Shown piece after piece: positions 1 to 7,664 of a DNA stretch of 64,000 nt. The notes beneath the pieces are model-generated. The model was not told the origin of the DNA. It worked only from the letters and a program-made list of their open reading frames with translations, and ran no database searches. The DNA is from Candidatus Tokpelaia hoelldoblerii. GTDB lineage: Bacteria; Pseudomonadota; Alphaproteobacteria; Rhizobiales; Rhizobiaceae. Every line of letters begins with the position of its first letter. The first letter of the stretch is position 1. The stretch spans positions 1,364,001 to 1,428,000 of the forward strand of contig CP017315.1 in NCBI GenBank assembly GCA_002005325.1, written 5' to 3'. The position numbers were made by a program, and so were the translations under genes.

Positions 1-2
1 GC

Positions 3-980
3 GACAGCGCCGCAATCGTTACCGATTCAGAAGTCAGCATTGTATGGCTGGTTCAACTTGTCATGAAGGGTGTGGTGTATATTATTGCCGACGTCATCCC
101 CAACACGCTTTTTTCAGGCTTTGTTGAAGGTAAAATCCTGCAGGTTCTGTTTGTCGCTGTTTTGTTCGGCACAGCACTTGCCGCCGCCGGCCCGCGCGGC
201 AAACCGGTCATCGACCTTGTCAATGCGCTTGTTGCCCCGGTCTTCAAACTTATCGGTTACCTGATGAAAGCGGCCCCCATCGGCGCTTTTGGCGCCATGG
301 CCTTCACCATCGGCAAATTCGGTATCGGCGCTCTGGTCAAGCTCGGCTTCCTCATTGGCACTTTCTACGTCACATCACTGTTGTTTGTGCTTGTTATTCT
401 GGGCGCAGTCTGCCGTTATAACGGTTTTTCCATCCTTGCGCTTATCCGCTATATCAAGGATGAGCTGCTGCTTATTCTCGGCACATCTTCCTCTGAATCA
501 GCCCTGCCGATGCTGATAGAGAAAATGGAAAGAGCCGGCGCGAAAAAATCTGTTGTCGGGCTGGTTATTCCGACAGGCTATTCTTTCAATCTTGATGGCA
601 CCAACATCTATATGACACTGGCCACGCTGTTTATCGCGCAAGCCTTCAATATTCCGCTGACCTTCGGTGAACAGATCGGTATTCTGGTTCTGGCCATGCT
701 GTTTTCAAAAGGAGCGGCCGGTGTTACCGGCTCGGGCTTCATCACACTGGCGGCAACACTGACCGCTGTTCCGTCCATTCCGATTGAAGGCATGGCTCTG
801 ATTTTAGGCATTGACCGTTTTATGTCGGAATGCCGTTCGCTCACCAACTTTTCCGGCAATGCCGTGGCCTGCATTGTTGTCGCCGCATGGGAAAAACAAC
901 TCGACAGGGACAAACTCCATGCTGCCTTAAGCGGTAAAATACCCAATATACCCGGCACGGAAGTTACGGAAAGCGCTTGA
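3..980 (+). CDS. dctA: C4-dicarboxylate:cation symporter DctA, 5' end cut by window
   Basis: Inner-membrane carrier importing C4-dicarboxylates (succinate, fumarate, malate) with cations. The frame is open from base 3 to the stop at 980, so the 325 visible residues are the C-terminal three quarters of a family that usually has about 430-450 residues. An internal ATG at 63 is not the start, because the frame continues upstream of it. Family marks are visible: the serine-rich re-entrant loop GTSSSES, then IPTGYSFNLDGT, then SKGAAGVTGSGF and GIDRFMSE, which together form the substrate and cation site. Several hydrophobic segments agree with a membrane protein. A strong terminator follows 13 bases after the stop, so this gene ends its transcript. 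The motif order fits DctA better than GltP-type glutamate carriers, but substrate choice is inferred from similarity. Confidence 0.9.
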   Translation, partial: DSAAIVTDSEVSIVWLVQLVMKGVVYIIADVIPNTLFSGFVEGKILQVLFVAVLFGTALAAAGPRGKPVIDLVNALVAPVFKLIGYLMKAAPIGAFGAMAFTIGKFGIGALVKLGFLIGTFYVTSLLFVLVILGAVCRYNGFSILALIRYIKDELLLILGTSSSESALPMLIEKMERAGAKKSVVGLVIPTGYSFNLDGTNIYMTLATLFIAQAFNIPLTFGEQIGILVLAMLFSKGAAGVTGSGFITLAATLTAVPSIPIEGMALILGIDRFMSECRSLTNFSGNAVACIVVAAWEKQLDRDKLHAALSGKIPNIPGTEVTESA

Positions 981-993
981 AGCCCGGCAAAAT

Positions 994-1026
994 AAAAATG
1001 GCGCGTACGGTGTACGCGCCATTTTT
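994..1026 (+). terminator. Rho-independent terminator after dctA
   Basis: A perfect inverted repeat with 15-base arms (994-1008 and 1012-1026) and a 3-base loop. The GC-rich core GGCGCGTAC is flanked by A-run and T-run, so it could terminate from both sides and also serve the minus-strand SDR gene. Confidence 0.9.
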
Positions 1027-1051
1027 ATAAAAACCGGGGGGCATAAATCGT

Positions 1052-1101
1052 TCAGCGGACAATAATCAGCTTTTTTGCAGCGCGGGTGACCGCTGTGTAA
1101 A
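1052..1101 (-). pseudogene. Duplicated C-terminal scrap of the RecD-like helicase
   Basis: Read on the minus strand this stretch encodes TAVTRAAKKLIIVR followed by TGA. That is nearly the same as the C-terminus of the helicase gene ending at 1968 (TAITRAAEKLIIVR). At DNA level 1056-1101 and 1972-2017 differ at 5 of 46 positions. No start or upstream helicase sequence precedes the scrap; the SDR gene sits between the two copies. It is best read as a remnant left by duplication or insertion. Confidence 0.7.
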
Positions 1102-1122
1102 CAGGTTTGGATGCGACCGGGT

Positions 1123-1890
1123 TTACTGCGCCGTATAACCGCCGTCGATCACCAGTTCACTGCCGGTAACAAAGCTGGCTTCATCTGACGCCAGATAAAG
1201 GATGCCAGAGGCAATATCATCCGGCACGCCTAACCGGCCAATCGGGTGTAAGGCTGTTACCTGTGCCTCGTACTCTTCCTGATTACCGCTATTTTTTGCT
1301 ATCTGAGCCATTAAAGGCGTACAGATATAACCGGGATGCACAGAATTAACACGAATACCATAGCCAGCCTGACCGCAATGCAGCGCAGCAGATTTTGTAA
1401 ACAACCGCACTCCGCCCTTGCTGGCGTTATAGGCTGCAAGCAATGGATCTCCCACCAGTCCCGCAACCGATGATACATTGATAATGGAACCGCTCTTACG
1501 CTCCTTCATCACCCGAATCGCTTCCCGCGTTCCTAAAAATATTGCATCCAGATTGATTGCCTGCAAGGCTTTCCATTTTTCAAGTGTTTCCTCTTCCAAC
1601 GAAGTAAAGTGGGCAATACCTGCGTTGTTTACCAAAATATCCAGCTTATTAAACCACTTTATGGTGTCATCAACGACCTCACGCCAGCGTTCTTCATCCG
1701 CTACATCCTGAAGTATAAATCTGGCAACACCACCCAGATCATTAATCTTCCTTGCAACAATCTCCCCACTCTCATGATCCAGATCAGTCAATACGACCCT
1801 TGCCCCTTCTCTCGCCAGCAGGATAGCAGTTGCCTCGCCTATACCTTTTGCACCACCAGTTACAAGAGCCACTTTGTCTTTTACGCGCAT
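1123..1890 (-). CDS. SDR family NAD(P)-dependent oxidoreductase
   Basis: A classical short-chain dehydrogenase/reductase of 255 residues, the usual length for the family. The N-terminus has the cofactor motif TGGAKGIG near residues 11-18, and an Asp after the second strand (TDLD) suggests preference for NAD(H). NNAG lies near residue 88, the catalytic Ser is in NVSSVAG, and YNASK gives the catalytic Tyr and Lys near 155-159. The C-terminus SELVIDGGYTAQ is typical. The start ATG at 1890 is preceded by a strong AAAGGAGGG site. The substrate cannot be told; relatives include glucose-, cyclopentanol- and 3-oxoacyl-type dehydrogenases. Base composition looks lower in GC than its neighbours, and the gene lies between the helicase and a duplicated piece of that helicase, which suggests acquisition or rearrangement. 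Confidence 0.85.
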   Translation of the reverse strand: MRVKDKVALVTGGAKGIGEATAILLAREGARVVLTDLDHESGEIVARKINDLGGVARFILQDVADEERWREVVDDTIKWFNKLDILVNNAGIAHFTSLEEETLEKWKALQAINLDAIFLGTREAIRVMKERKSGSIINVSSVAGLVGDPLLAAYNASKGGVRLFTKSAALHCGQAGYGIRVNSVHPGYICTPLMAQIAKNSGNQEEYEAQVTALHPIGRLGVPDDIASGILYLASDEASFVTGSELVIDGGYTAQ

Positions 1891-1967
1891 CTTTCCCTCC
1901 TTTAATCACAAGTTTCCTTTAAAAAGAAAAGGATAGAGGTAAAAACAAGTGTTCGCAAATAAAATAA

Positions 1968-3089
1968 TTACCGGACAATAATCAGCTTCTCCGCCGCGCG
2001 GGTGATCGCTGTGTAAAGCCAGCGCTCACGCGTATCGCGGAAAGCAAAGCTTTCGTCAAACAGCACGACACTATCCCATTGCGACCCTTGCGCCTTGTGC
2101 ACGGTCAGCGCATAACCATAGTCAAAATCATCAAAACGCTTTTTCAGCGACCATGAAACCTCGCTTTCAGGCGCTTCAAACTGCGCTTTCAAAAGTTTGA
2201 TTCTGGCCACGCCGCGGTCATCATCTTCCGGCGTGACAAGCAGGTTGATGCCAGGTTTTACCGTTTCGCGTGAAGAACTCATCACCTTCCACAGCGAACC
2301 GTTCAGCAGCCCCTTGGCCGGGTCATTGCGCAGGCAGACAAGCTTGTCGCCCGCTTGCGGATAATCAGCGCTGAATCCTTTCAGCTCACGCAGGCGGCGG
2401 TTATACAACCTGCGGGTGCGGTTGGTGCCGACCAGCACCTGATCAGCCGCCAGCACCAGCTGCTGATTGATGTCCTTGCGTGAAATAACTTTTGCCTGCC
2501 CGTAATCGCCATAGGCAATCTCGCGCCCCTCACGCACATCCATCGCCAGCCGGATAATCGGGTTATCCCGCGCCTGCCGGTGAATGTCGGTGAGCAGAAA
2601 ATCCGGCTCATGTCCAGTAAAAAAACCGCCGCCCGAAACAGGCGGCAGCTGCCCGGGGTCCCCCAGCACCAGCACCGGCGTGCCGAAACCCAGCAAATCA
2701 CGCCCCAGGGCTTCATCCACCATGGAGCATTCATCAATCACAATCAGTCTGGCTTCTGCCGCCGGGCTTTGCCGGTTGATGGCAAATGTCGGCGCCATGG
2801 CAGTTTTGCCGGTCGCCTCATCTTCCACCGCCTCCTCACCGCGCGGCCGGTAAATCAGCGAATGGATGGTGCGCGCGCCTTTTGCGCCGCGCGCGCGCAG
2901 AACCTGCGCCGCCTTGCCGGTAAAGGCGGCAAATTCCACCCTTCCATCAACATTTTCAGCAAAATGGCGGGCCAGCGTTGTCTTGCCCGTACCGGCATAG
3001 CCAAACAGGCGGAACACAGGCTTGCGCCCTTCCTTCAACCACGCGGCAACCGCCGCCAGTGCTTTTTCCTGTTGTGCCGAGAATTCCAT
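1968..3089 (-). CDS. RecD-like ATP-dependent DNA helicase (SF1, UvrD_C_2 type)
   Basis: A single-protein superfamily 1 helicase of about 373 residues, expected to unwind DNA 5'-3' using ATP. Walker A is GYAGTGKTT near residue 31, Walker B is VIDECSM, then GDPGQLPPV (motif III). The C-terminal YALTVHKAQGSQWD and TAITRAAEKL are the UvrD_C_2 motifs V and VI. It is much shorter than exonuclease V RecD and lacks RecB and RecC neighbours, so it is a stand-alone Dda/RecD2-like enzyme. The ATG at 3089 (MEFSAQQEKAL) is preferred over a GTG 33 bases upstream because it matches the helicase N-terminus; neither has a strong ribosome site. The last 15 codons have a near copy beyond the SDR gene. Confidence 0.85.
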   Translation of the reverse strand: MEFSAQQEKALAAVAAWLKEGRKPVFRLFGYAGTGKTTLARHFAENVDGRVEFAAFTGKAAQVLRARGAKGARTIHSLIYRPRGEEAVEDEATGKTAMAPTFAINRQSPAAEARLIVIDECSMVDEALGRDLLGFGTPVLVLGDPGQLPPVSGGGFFTGHEPDFLLTDIHRQARDNPIIRLAMDVREGREIAYGDYGQAKVISRKDINQQLVLAADQVLVGTNRTRRLYNRRLRELKGFSADYPQAGDKLVCLRNDPAKGLLNGSLWKVMSSSRETVKPGINLLVTPEDDDRGVARIKLLKAQFEAPESEVSWSLKKRFDDFDYGYALTVHKAQGSQWDSVVLFDESFAFRDTRERWLYTAITRAAEKLIIVR

Positions 3090-3151
3090 GCCCGCAACAG
3101 ACAGGATTCGCAGCGCAAGCACAAGCCTTTTTATAGAGAACTATATTTCTC

Positions 3152-3736
3152 TTACATCCCTTGTGCGCCGCGGTTCATCGCAGCAATGCCGGTGCGGCAG
3201 ATTTCGATAAGGCCAAGCGGCCGCATGACGCTGATAAACTGGTCAAGCTTTGCCGGCTTGCCGGTAATCTGAAAAACAAAATGCTCAGGCGTCGCGTCAA
3301 TCACCCGCGCCTTGAACGCATCCGCCAGCCGCAAGGCTTCCACCCTGGCATCGCCCCGCCCGCCGGCCACCTTGACCAGCGCCAGTTCACGCTCAATCGG
3401 CGCGTCCTGATTGAGTTCCCGCGCCCGCACCGTCAAGTCAACCACGCGGTGCACCGGCACAATCCGCTCCAGCTGATGGCGGATCTGATTGATGATATGC
3501 GACGTGCCGCGCGTTACAATGGTAATGCGTGAAAGGTGCTTTTCCGCCTCGGTTTCTGAAACCGTCAGGCTTTCAATATTATAGCCGCGCCCGGAAAACA
3601 GCCCGATCACCCGCGCCAGCGTGCCGGGCTCATTATCCACCAGCACCGTCAGCGTGTGGGTTTCTATCGGATCGGTATCGGGCTCAATGAAATAGGCTGA
3701 ACCGAAATTTACATTTTCTGTCTGCATTGTTCCCAT
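3152..3736 (-). CDS. ilvH: Acetolactate synthase small (regulatory) subunit
   Basis: Regulatory subunit of acetohydroxyacid synthase, the first common enzyme of valine, leucine and isoleucine synthesis; it binds the catalytic subunit and confers valine feedback. Of the 194 residues, about 25-100 form an ACT domain (HTLTVLVDNEPGTLARV, with the GRGYNIESL loop), followed by the C-terminal domain typical of the family. The gene begins 5 bases after ilvB, so the two are co-translated. An in-frame ATG at 3727 is an alternative start with a better-spaced GGGA; both give nearly the same protein. Confidence 0.95.
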   Translation of the reverse strand: MGTMQTENVNFGSAYFIEPDTDPIETHTLTVLVDNEPGTLARVIGLFSGRGYNIESLTVSETEAEKHLSRITIVTRGTSHIINQIRHQLERIVPVHRVVDLTVRARELNQDAPIERELALVKVAGGRGDARVEALRLADAFKARVIDATPEHFVFQITGKPAKLDQFISVMRPLGLIEICRTGIAAMNRGAQGM

Positions 3737-3741
3737 ACCCT

Positions 3742-5541
3742 TTAAACGAGCGAACGCCCTTCAGCGTCAATAGCATTGGCCACCACGTCATCCGTCGCCT
3801 CATCAGGCAGCAGCATATCATTATGCGCCCGCCCGGACGGAATCATCGGAAAGCAGTTTTCCAGACTGATCACACGGCAATCAAACAGAACCGGCCTGTC
3901 ACAGGCAATCATCTCACGGATTTTATCATCAAGTTCCGCCGGATTGCTGCATTCCATCCCAACCGCGCCATAGGCTTGCGCCAGTTTGACAAAATCCGGC
4001 ATCGCTTCCGTGTAGGAATGCGACAGGCGGTTGCCATGCAGCAATTGCTGCCACTGGCGCACCATGCCCATATACTGGTTGTTGAGGATAAACACCTTGA
4101 CCGGCGCCTTATGCTGGATAGCAGTGGCAAATTCCTGAATATTCATCTGGATAGACGCGTCCCCCGCCACGCAGATCACCAGATCGTCCGGGCGGGCAAT
4201 CTGCACGCCAATGGCCGCGGGAAAACCATAGCCCATCGTGCCCAGCCCGCCGGATGTCATCCAGTGGCCCGGTTCATCAAAGCCGAAATACTGTGCCGTC
4301 CACATCTGGTGCTGGCCAACTTCTGTCGTCAGGTAGGGATTATGCTCCCTGCTCAGCGCATACAGCCGCTCAATGGCATATTGCGGCATGATACCATCTT
4401 TGCCTGAGCGATAGGCCAGCGACCGGCGCGACCGCCATCTGTCAATCTGCTGCCACCAGTCGGCACGCGCGGCCTGGTCTTCCACCCCGCCGGCAGCGCG
4501 CAACTGGCGCACCATATCCTCCAGCACATGGCCGACATCGCCGACAATCGGCACATCAACCTTCACAGTCTTATTGATGGAGGAGGGGTCAATATCAATA
4601 TGGATAATTTTCGCATGCGGGGCAAAAGCGTCCAGCCTGCCAGTGATACGGTCATCAAAGCGCGTGCCGACAGCCAGCATGACATCGCAATCATGCATGG
4701 TCATATTGGCTTCATACGTGCCGTGCATTCCCAGCATGCCAAGCCAGTTTTTACCGCTGGCCGGATAAGCGCCCAGCCCCATCAGGGTTGAAGTCACGGG
4801 TAAATCGCCGATTTCAGCCAGTTCCCGCAACAGCCGCACCGCTTGCCCGCCGGAATTGATAACGCCGCCACCCGAATAAATCACCGGCTTTTTTGCGGCT
4901 GCCAGCAGGCTGACCGCATAGCTGACAGCAACGGCCTCACCCTGCACTTTCGGCTGGTAGCTGGCGCGCGGCATAGCCTGCGGCGCGGTATAGACGCCGG
5001 TGGCAAACTGAACATCTTTTGGAATATCAATCAGCACCGGCCCCGGACGGCCGGTTTGCGCAATATGAAACGCTTCATGGATAACACGGGCAAGGTCATT
5101 CACATCCTTGACCAGCCAGTTATGCTTGGTGCAGGGGCGGGTGATGCCGACAATATCAGCTTCCTGAAACGCATCCGTGCCGATAAGCGATGTCGGCACC
5201 TGCCCTGAAATACAAACAAGGGGTATGGAATCCATCAGGGCGTCTTGCAATGGCGTCACCGCATTGGTGCCGCCCGGGCCGGAAGTCACCAGCATCACAC
5301 CGACCTTGCCGGTGGTGCGGGCATAACCTTCAGCGGCATGCCCTGCCGCCTGTTCATGGCGCACCAGCACATGCCGGAAGCCCTCCTGCTGAAAGACCTC
5401 GTCATAAATCGGCAGAACAGCCCCGCCGGGATAGCCGAAAATATGTTCCACCCCCTGATCAATCAGCGCCTGAATCACAATTTCCGCACCGGTCATTTTC
5501 CTGCCGTCCGCCGCCGGCGCTTGCCCGTCATCGTCTGTCAT
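3742..5541 (-). CDS. ilvB: Acetolactate synthase large (catalytic) subunit
   Basis: Thiamine-diphosphate enzyme joining two pyruvates to acetolactate, or pyruvate and 2-oxobutyrate to acetohydroxybutyrate. The 599 residues match the family. The catalytic Glu is in RHEQAAGHAAEGYAR near the N-terminus, the central FAD-type domain follows, and the ThDP signature begins GDASIQMN and ends with LNNQYMGMV near the C-terminus (here GDA where many relatives have GDG). It is the first structural gene of ilvB-ilvH. A leader peptide rich in Val, Leu and Ile and a terminator-like hairpin lie upstream (5602-5716), so transcription is likely attenuated by charged branched-chain tRNAs. Confidence 0.95.
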   Translation of the reverse strand: MTDDDGQAPAADGRKMTGAEIVIQALIDQGVEHIFGYPGGAVLPIYDEVFQQEGFRHVLVRHEQAAGHAAEGYARTTGKVGVMLVTSGPGGTNAVTPLQDALMDSIPLVCISGQVPTSLIGTDAFQEADIVGITRPCTKHNWLVKDVNDLARVIHEAFHIAQTGRPGPVLIDIPKDVQFATGVYTAPQAMPRASYQPKVQGEAVAVSYAVSLLAAAKKPVIYSGGGVINSGGQAVRLLRELAEIGDLPVTSTLMGLGAYPASGKNWLGMLGMHGTYEANMTMHDCDVMLAVGTRFDDRITGRLDAFAPHAKIIHIDIDPSSINKTVKVDVPIVGDVGHVLEDMVRQLRAAGGVEDQAARADWWQQIDRWRSRRSLAYRSGKDGIMPQYAIERLYALSREHNPYLTTEVGQHQMWTAQYFGFDEPGHWMTSGGLGTMGYGFPAAIGVQIARPDDLVICVAGDASIQMNIQEFATAIQHKAPVKVFILNNQYMGMVRQWQQLLHGNRLSHSYTEAMPDFVKLAQAYGAVGMECSNPAELDDKIREMIACDRPVLFDCRVISLENCFPMIPSGRAHNDMLLPDEATDDVVANAIDAEGRSLV

Positions 5542-5601
5542 GTTTATATCCGCCTGTTATCTCATGTTGTCTTTCGTATCGTTTCATCATGCCAAAGGCA
5601 A

Positions 5602-5625
5602 TAAAAAAGGCCCCTGAAGGAGCCT
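5602..5625 (-). terminator. Attenuator terminator hairpin in the ilvB leader
   Basis: On the minus strand, AGGCTCC (5625-5619) pairs with GGGGCCT (5614-5608) around a TTCA loop, with one G-U pair, and is followed by a run of six T. It lies between the putative leader peptide and ilvB, about 60 bases before the ilvB start, where an attenuator belongs. A simple terminator of miaA is the alternative. Confidence 0.7.
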
Positions 5626-5656
5626 GTTTTCACGCATGAGGTGCTGATGCCAGTGG

Positions 5657-5716
5657 TTACACCACTTGCCCCATGCGCGCCATCACCACAAGAATATGTT
5701 GTCTCAACTGTTTCAT
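5657..5716 (-). CDS. ilv operon leader peptide (attenuation)
   Basis: A 19-codon minus-strand frame encodes MKQLRQHILVVMARMGQVV and then TAA. It has an Ile-Leu-Val-Val run and 7 of 19 residues are branched-chain, which is the hallmark of leader peptides that sense Ile/Leu/Val tRNA charging. GGTGA lies 5 bases before the ATG; an in-frame ATG four codons earlier (5728) is an alternative start. The stop codon falls inside a small hairpin (AGTGGT/ACCACT, 5652-5666), and CGCGCATGGGG within the coding part (5669-5679) can pair with CCTCATGCGTG (5631-5641), just before the terminator hairpin. Attenuated ilv leaders are known in proteobacteria; this assignment is from sequence reading only. Confidence 0.75.
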   Translation of the reverse strand: MKQLRQHILVVMARMGQVV

Positions 5717-5748
5717 AAGCGTCACCATAAAACGCTGATTCTCATTCG

Positions 5749-6684
5749 TCAATGCTTATTTGGGCCTGATGTGGCTGAAAATGCTGCAAAAGCTGCTTCC
5801 GCCGCCGTAAAACGCTGCCAGTCCGCGCTCAATTGATGGCGGAACCATGTCGCCTGCCGTTTGGCGTAACGGCGGGTTTCAATTTTGGCCTTTTCAATCG
5901 CCTGCTGTTGTGTCAGCACGCCATCAAGACAAGCGCCCAATTCACGCACGCCAATGGCTTTCATCACCGGCAGGTCTGAGGCAAGCTTCAGGCGGCGCAA
6001 AGCTTTCACCTCTTCCAGCGCGCCGTGTTCAACCATTTTGTCAAAACGGCGGTTGATGCGCTCCACCAGCACGGCGCGGTCCGGCAGCAGAATGATTTTT
6101 TTGGCAACAGCTGTATCAATCAGCGGTTTGCCCTGCTGTTCCTGCCATTGCGCCAGAGACTGCCCCGTCGCCTCCAAAATCTCCAGCGCGCGGACAATGC
6201 GTTGCCCGTCTGCCGGCATCAACCGCGCCGCCATGGCCGGATCCTGCCCTGTCAAAACCATATGCAGCGCTTCCGCCCCCTCTTCCAGCAAGCGCAAGCG
6301 CCATTTTTCCCGCACAGCGGGGGGGACAGGCGGAATACGCGACAGCCCGCCCAGAAGCGTACGGAAGTAAAGCCCCGTGCCGCCGACAAACACCCATGGC
6401 CGGCTTGCGACTTCAGGCAGCAAGAGCACATCGGCCACCGCCTGCAGCCACAAGCCGGTGGAAAAAGACCGGGCCGGGGAAACAAAGCCATAAAGATAAT
6501 GCGGCACACCGGCCATTTCTTTCTCATCAGGCCGGGCTGTCAGAACATGCAGCGTATCATAGACCTGCATGGAATCGGCATTAATTACCACCCCGCCATT
6601 GCCTTGCGCAATGTCCACCGCCAGTTGGGACTTACCACTGGCGGTCGGCCCCGCTATCAAGGTTATATTCTTTTGTTTATGCAC
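5749..6684 (-). CDS. miaA: tRNA dimethylallyltransferase
   Basis: Transfers the dimethylallyl group to N6 of A37 in tRNAs reading UNN codons, the first step to i6A/ms2i6A. The P-loop AGPTASGKS is at the N-terminus, followed by INADSMQVYDTL, with the catalytic Asp, TARPDE, and VGGTGLYFRTLLGG. Length is about 311 residues, normal for the family. The start is uncertain: GTG at 6684 (MHKQKNITLIAGPT) gives the family-like N-terminus, while a TTG at 6714 adds ten residues translated from a tandem repeat that straddles the start region. Neither has a clear ribosome site. The stop lies about 30 bases before the ilv leader peptide on the same strand, so read-through into the ilv operon is possible. 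Confidence 0.93.
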   Translation of the reverse strand: MHKQKNITLIAGPTASGKSQLAVDIAQGNGGVVINADSMQVYDTLHVLTARPDEKEMAGVPHYLYGFVSPARSFSTGLWLQAVADVLLLPEVASRPWVFVGGTGLYFRTLLGGLSRIPPVPPAVREKWRLRLLEEGAEALHMVLTGQDPAMAARLMPADGQRIVRALEILEATGQSLAQWQEQQGKPLIDTAVAKKIILLPDRAVLVERINRRFDKMVEHGALEEVKALRRLKLASDLPVMKAIGVRELGACLDGVLTQQQAIEKAKIETRRYAKRQATWFRHQLSADWQRFTAAEAAFAAFSATSGPNKH

Positions 6685-6742
6685 TGTAAAAACTTCTTTG
6701 TTTTTGCTACCCAAACTGTAAAAACTTCTTTGTTTTTGCTAC
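6683..6742. repeat. 28-bp perfect direct repeat in the miaA/serB divergent region
   Basis: The same 28 bases (beginning ACTGTAAAAAC and ending TTTTTGCTAC) occur at 6683-6710 and 6715-6742, separated by CCAA, giving a 32-bp period. The repeat covers the start region of miaA and the DNA just upstream of serB, so it doubles whatever promoter or operator signals are there. Confidence 0.9.
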
Positions 6743-6764
6743 TCGAATTGTGGAAGCTTTCGCC

Positions 6765-7664
6765 ATGTCGCACAGTCAGCCCCTTGTTGTCACACTCATC
6801 GCCAATCCGGCACAGCCGGTTCTTGATACCACCGTTGCCGATAAAGCCGCAAGCGCCATTCACGCAAGTGCGGTTTACTGGCTTGCTGATACCATCGCCT
6901 GCGATATACCGGTGCCAGACGGCACATCCGCCACCGCTCTCTATAAAACCCTGCGCGCAACACTCGGTTCCCGGCCTATTGATATTGTTGTGCAATCCGT
7001 TAAGTCCCGCCGTAAAAAACTGCTGGTTGCCGATATGGATTCCACCATGATCGAACAGGAATGCATTGATGAACTGGCGGAAGCCATGGGCTTGCGCGGG
7101 CAGGTGGCCGACATCACCCGCCGCGCCATGAATGGTGAAATCGCCTTTGAACCGGCGCTGCGTGAGCGGGTTGCACTGCTTAAAGGCTTATCCTTGCCTG
7201 TCATTGACAGGATAATTGAAAACCATATCACACTGATGCCGGGCGGGCGGGCGCTTGTTCAAACCATGAAGGCAAACGGCGCTTACACCGCGCTTGTTTC
7301 CGGCGGTTTTACCCTGTTCACTGCAAACATCGCCGCAAAACTTGGCTTTGATGAACATCACGCCAACACACTTTCTCATGACGGTGAAAAACTCAACGGC
7401 CTTGTGCAGGAACCAATCCTCGGCAAACGAGCCAAGCTTGATACGCTTCTCGCCCTGTGTTTCAAGCTTGGGCTTACCCCTGATCAGGCAATCGCTGTCG
7501 GCGATGGCGCGAATGATCTTGCCATGTTGCAGACAGCAGGATCAGGCGTGGCGCTTCATGCCAGGCCAATTGTCGCGGAAGCGGCAAACATACGCATTGA
7601 TCATGGCGATTTGAGCGCCCTGCTTTACCTGCAAGGCTATCGGAAAACGGACTTTGTTTCATGA
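6765..7664 (+). CDS. serB: Phosphoserine phosphatase
   Basis: Hydrolyses phosphoserine to serine, the last step of the phosphorylated serine pathway. It is a 299-residue HAD-family protein with an N-terminal regulatory ACT-like part and the C-terminal phosphatase. HAD motif I is VADMDSTMIEQEC (nucleophile Asp), motif II is the Ser in LVSGGFT, a conserved Lys is in GKRAKLD, and motif IV is VGDGANDLAML. ATG 6765 is chosen over GTG 6750 because GGAAGC lies 7-8 bases upstream of it. The stop overlaps the start of the GNAT gene (ATGA), so the two are translationally coupled. Confidence 0.94.
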   Translation: MSHSQPLVVTLIANPAQPVLDTTVADKAASAIHASAVYWLADTIACDIPVPDGTSATALYKTLRATLGSRPIDIVVQSVKSRRKKLLVADMDSTMIEQECIDELAEAMGLRGQVADITRRAMNGEIAFEPALRERVALLKGLSLPVIDRIIENHITLMPGGRALVQTMKANGAYTALVSGGFTLFTANIAAKLGFDEHHANTLSHDGEKLNGLVQEPILGKRAKLDTLLALCFKLGLTPDQAIAVGDGANDLAMLQTAGSGVALHARPIVAEAANIRIDHGDLSALLYLQGYRKTDFVS

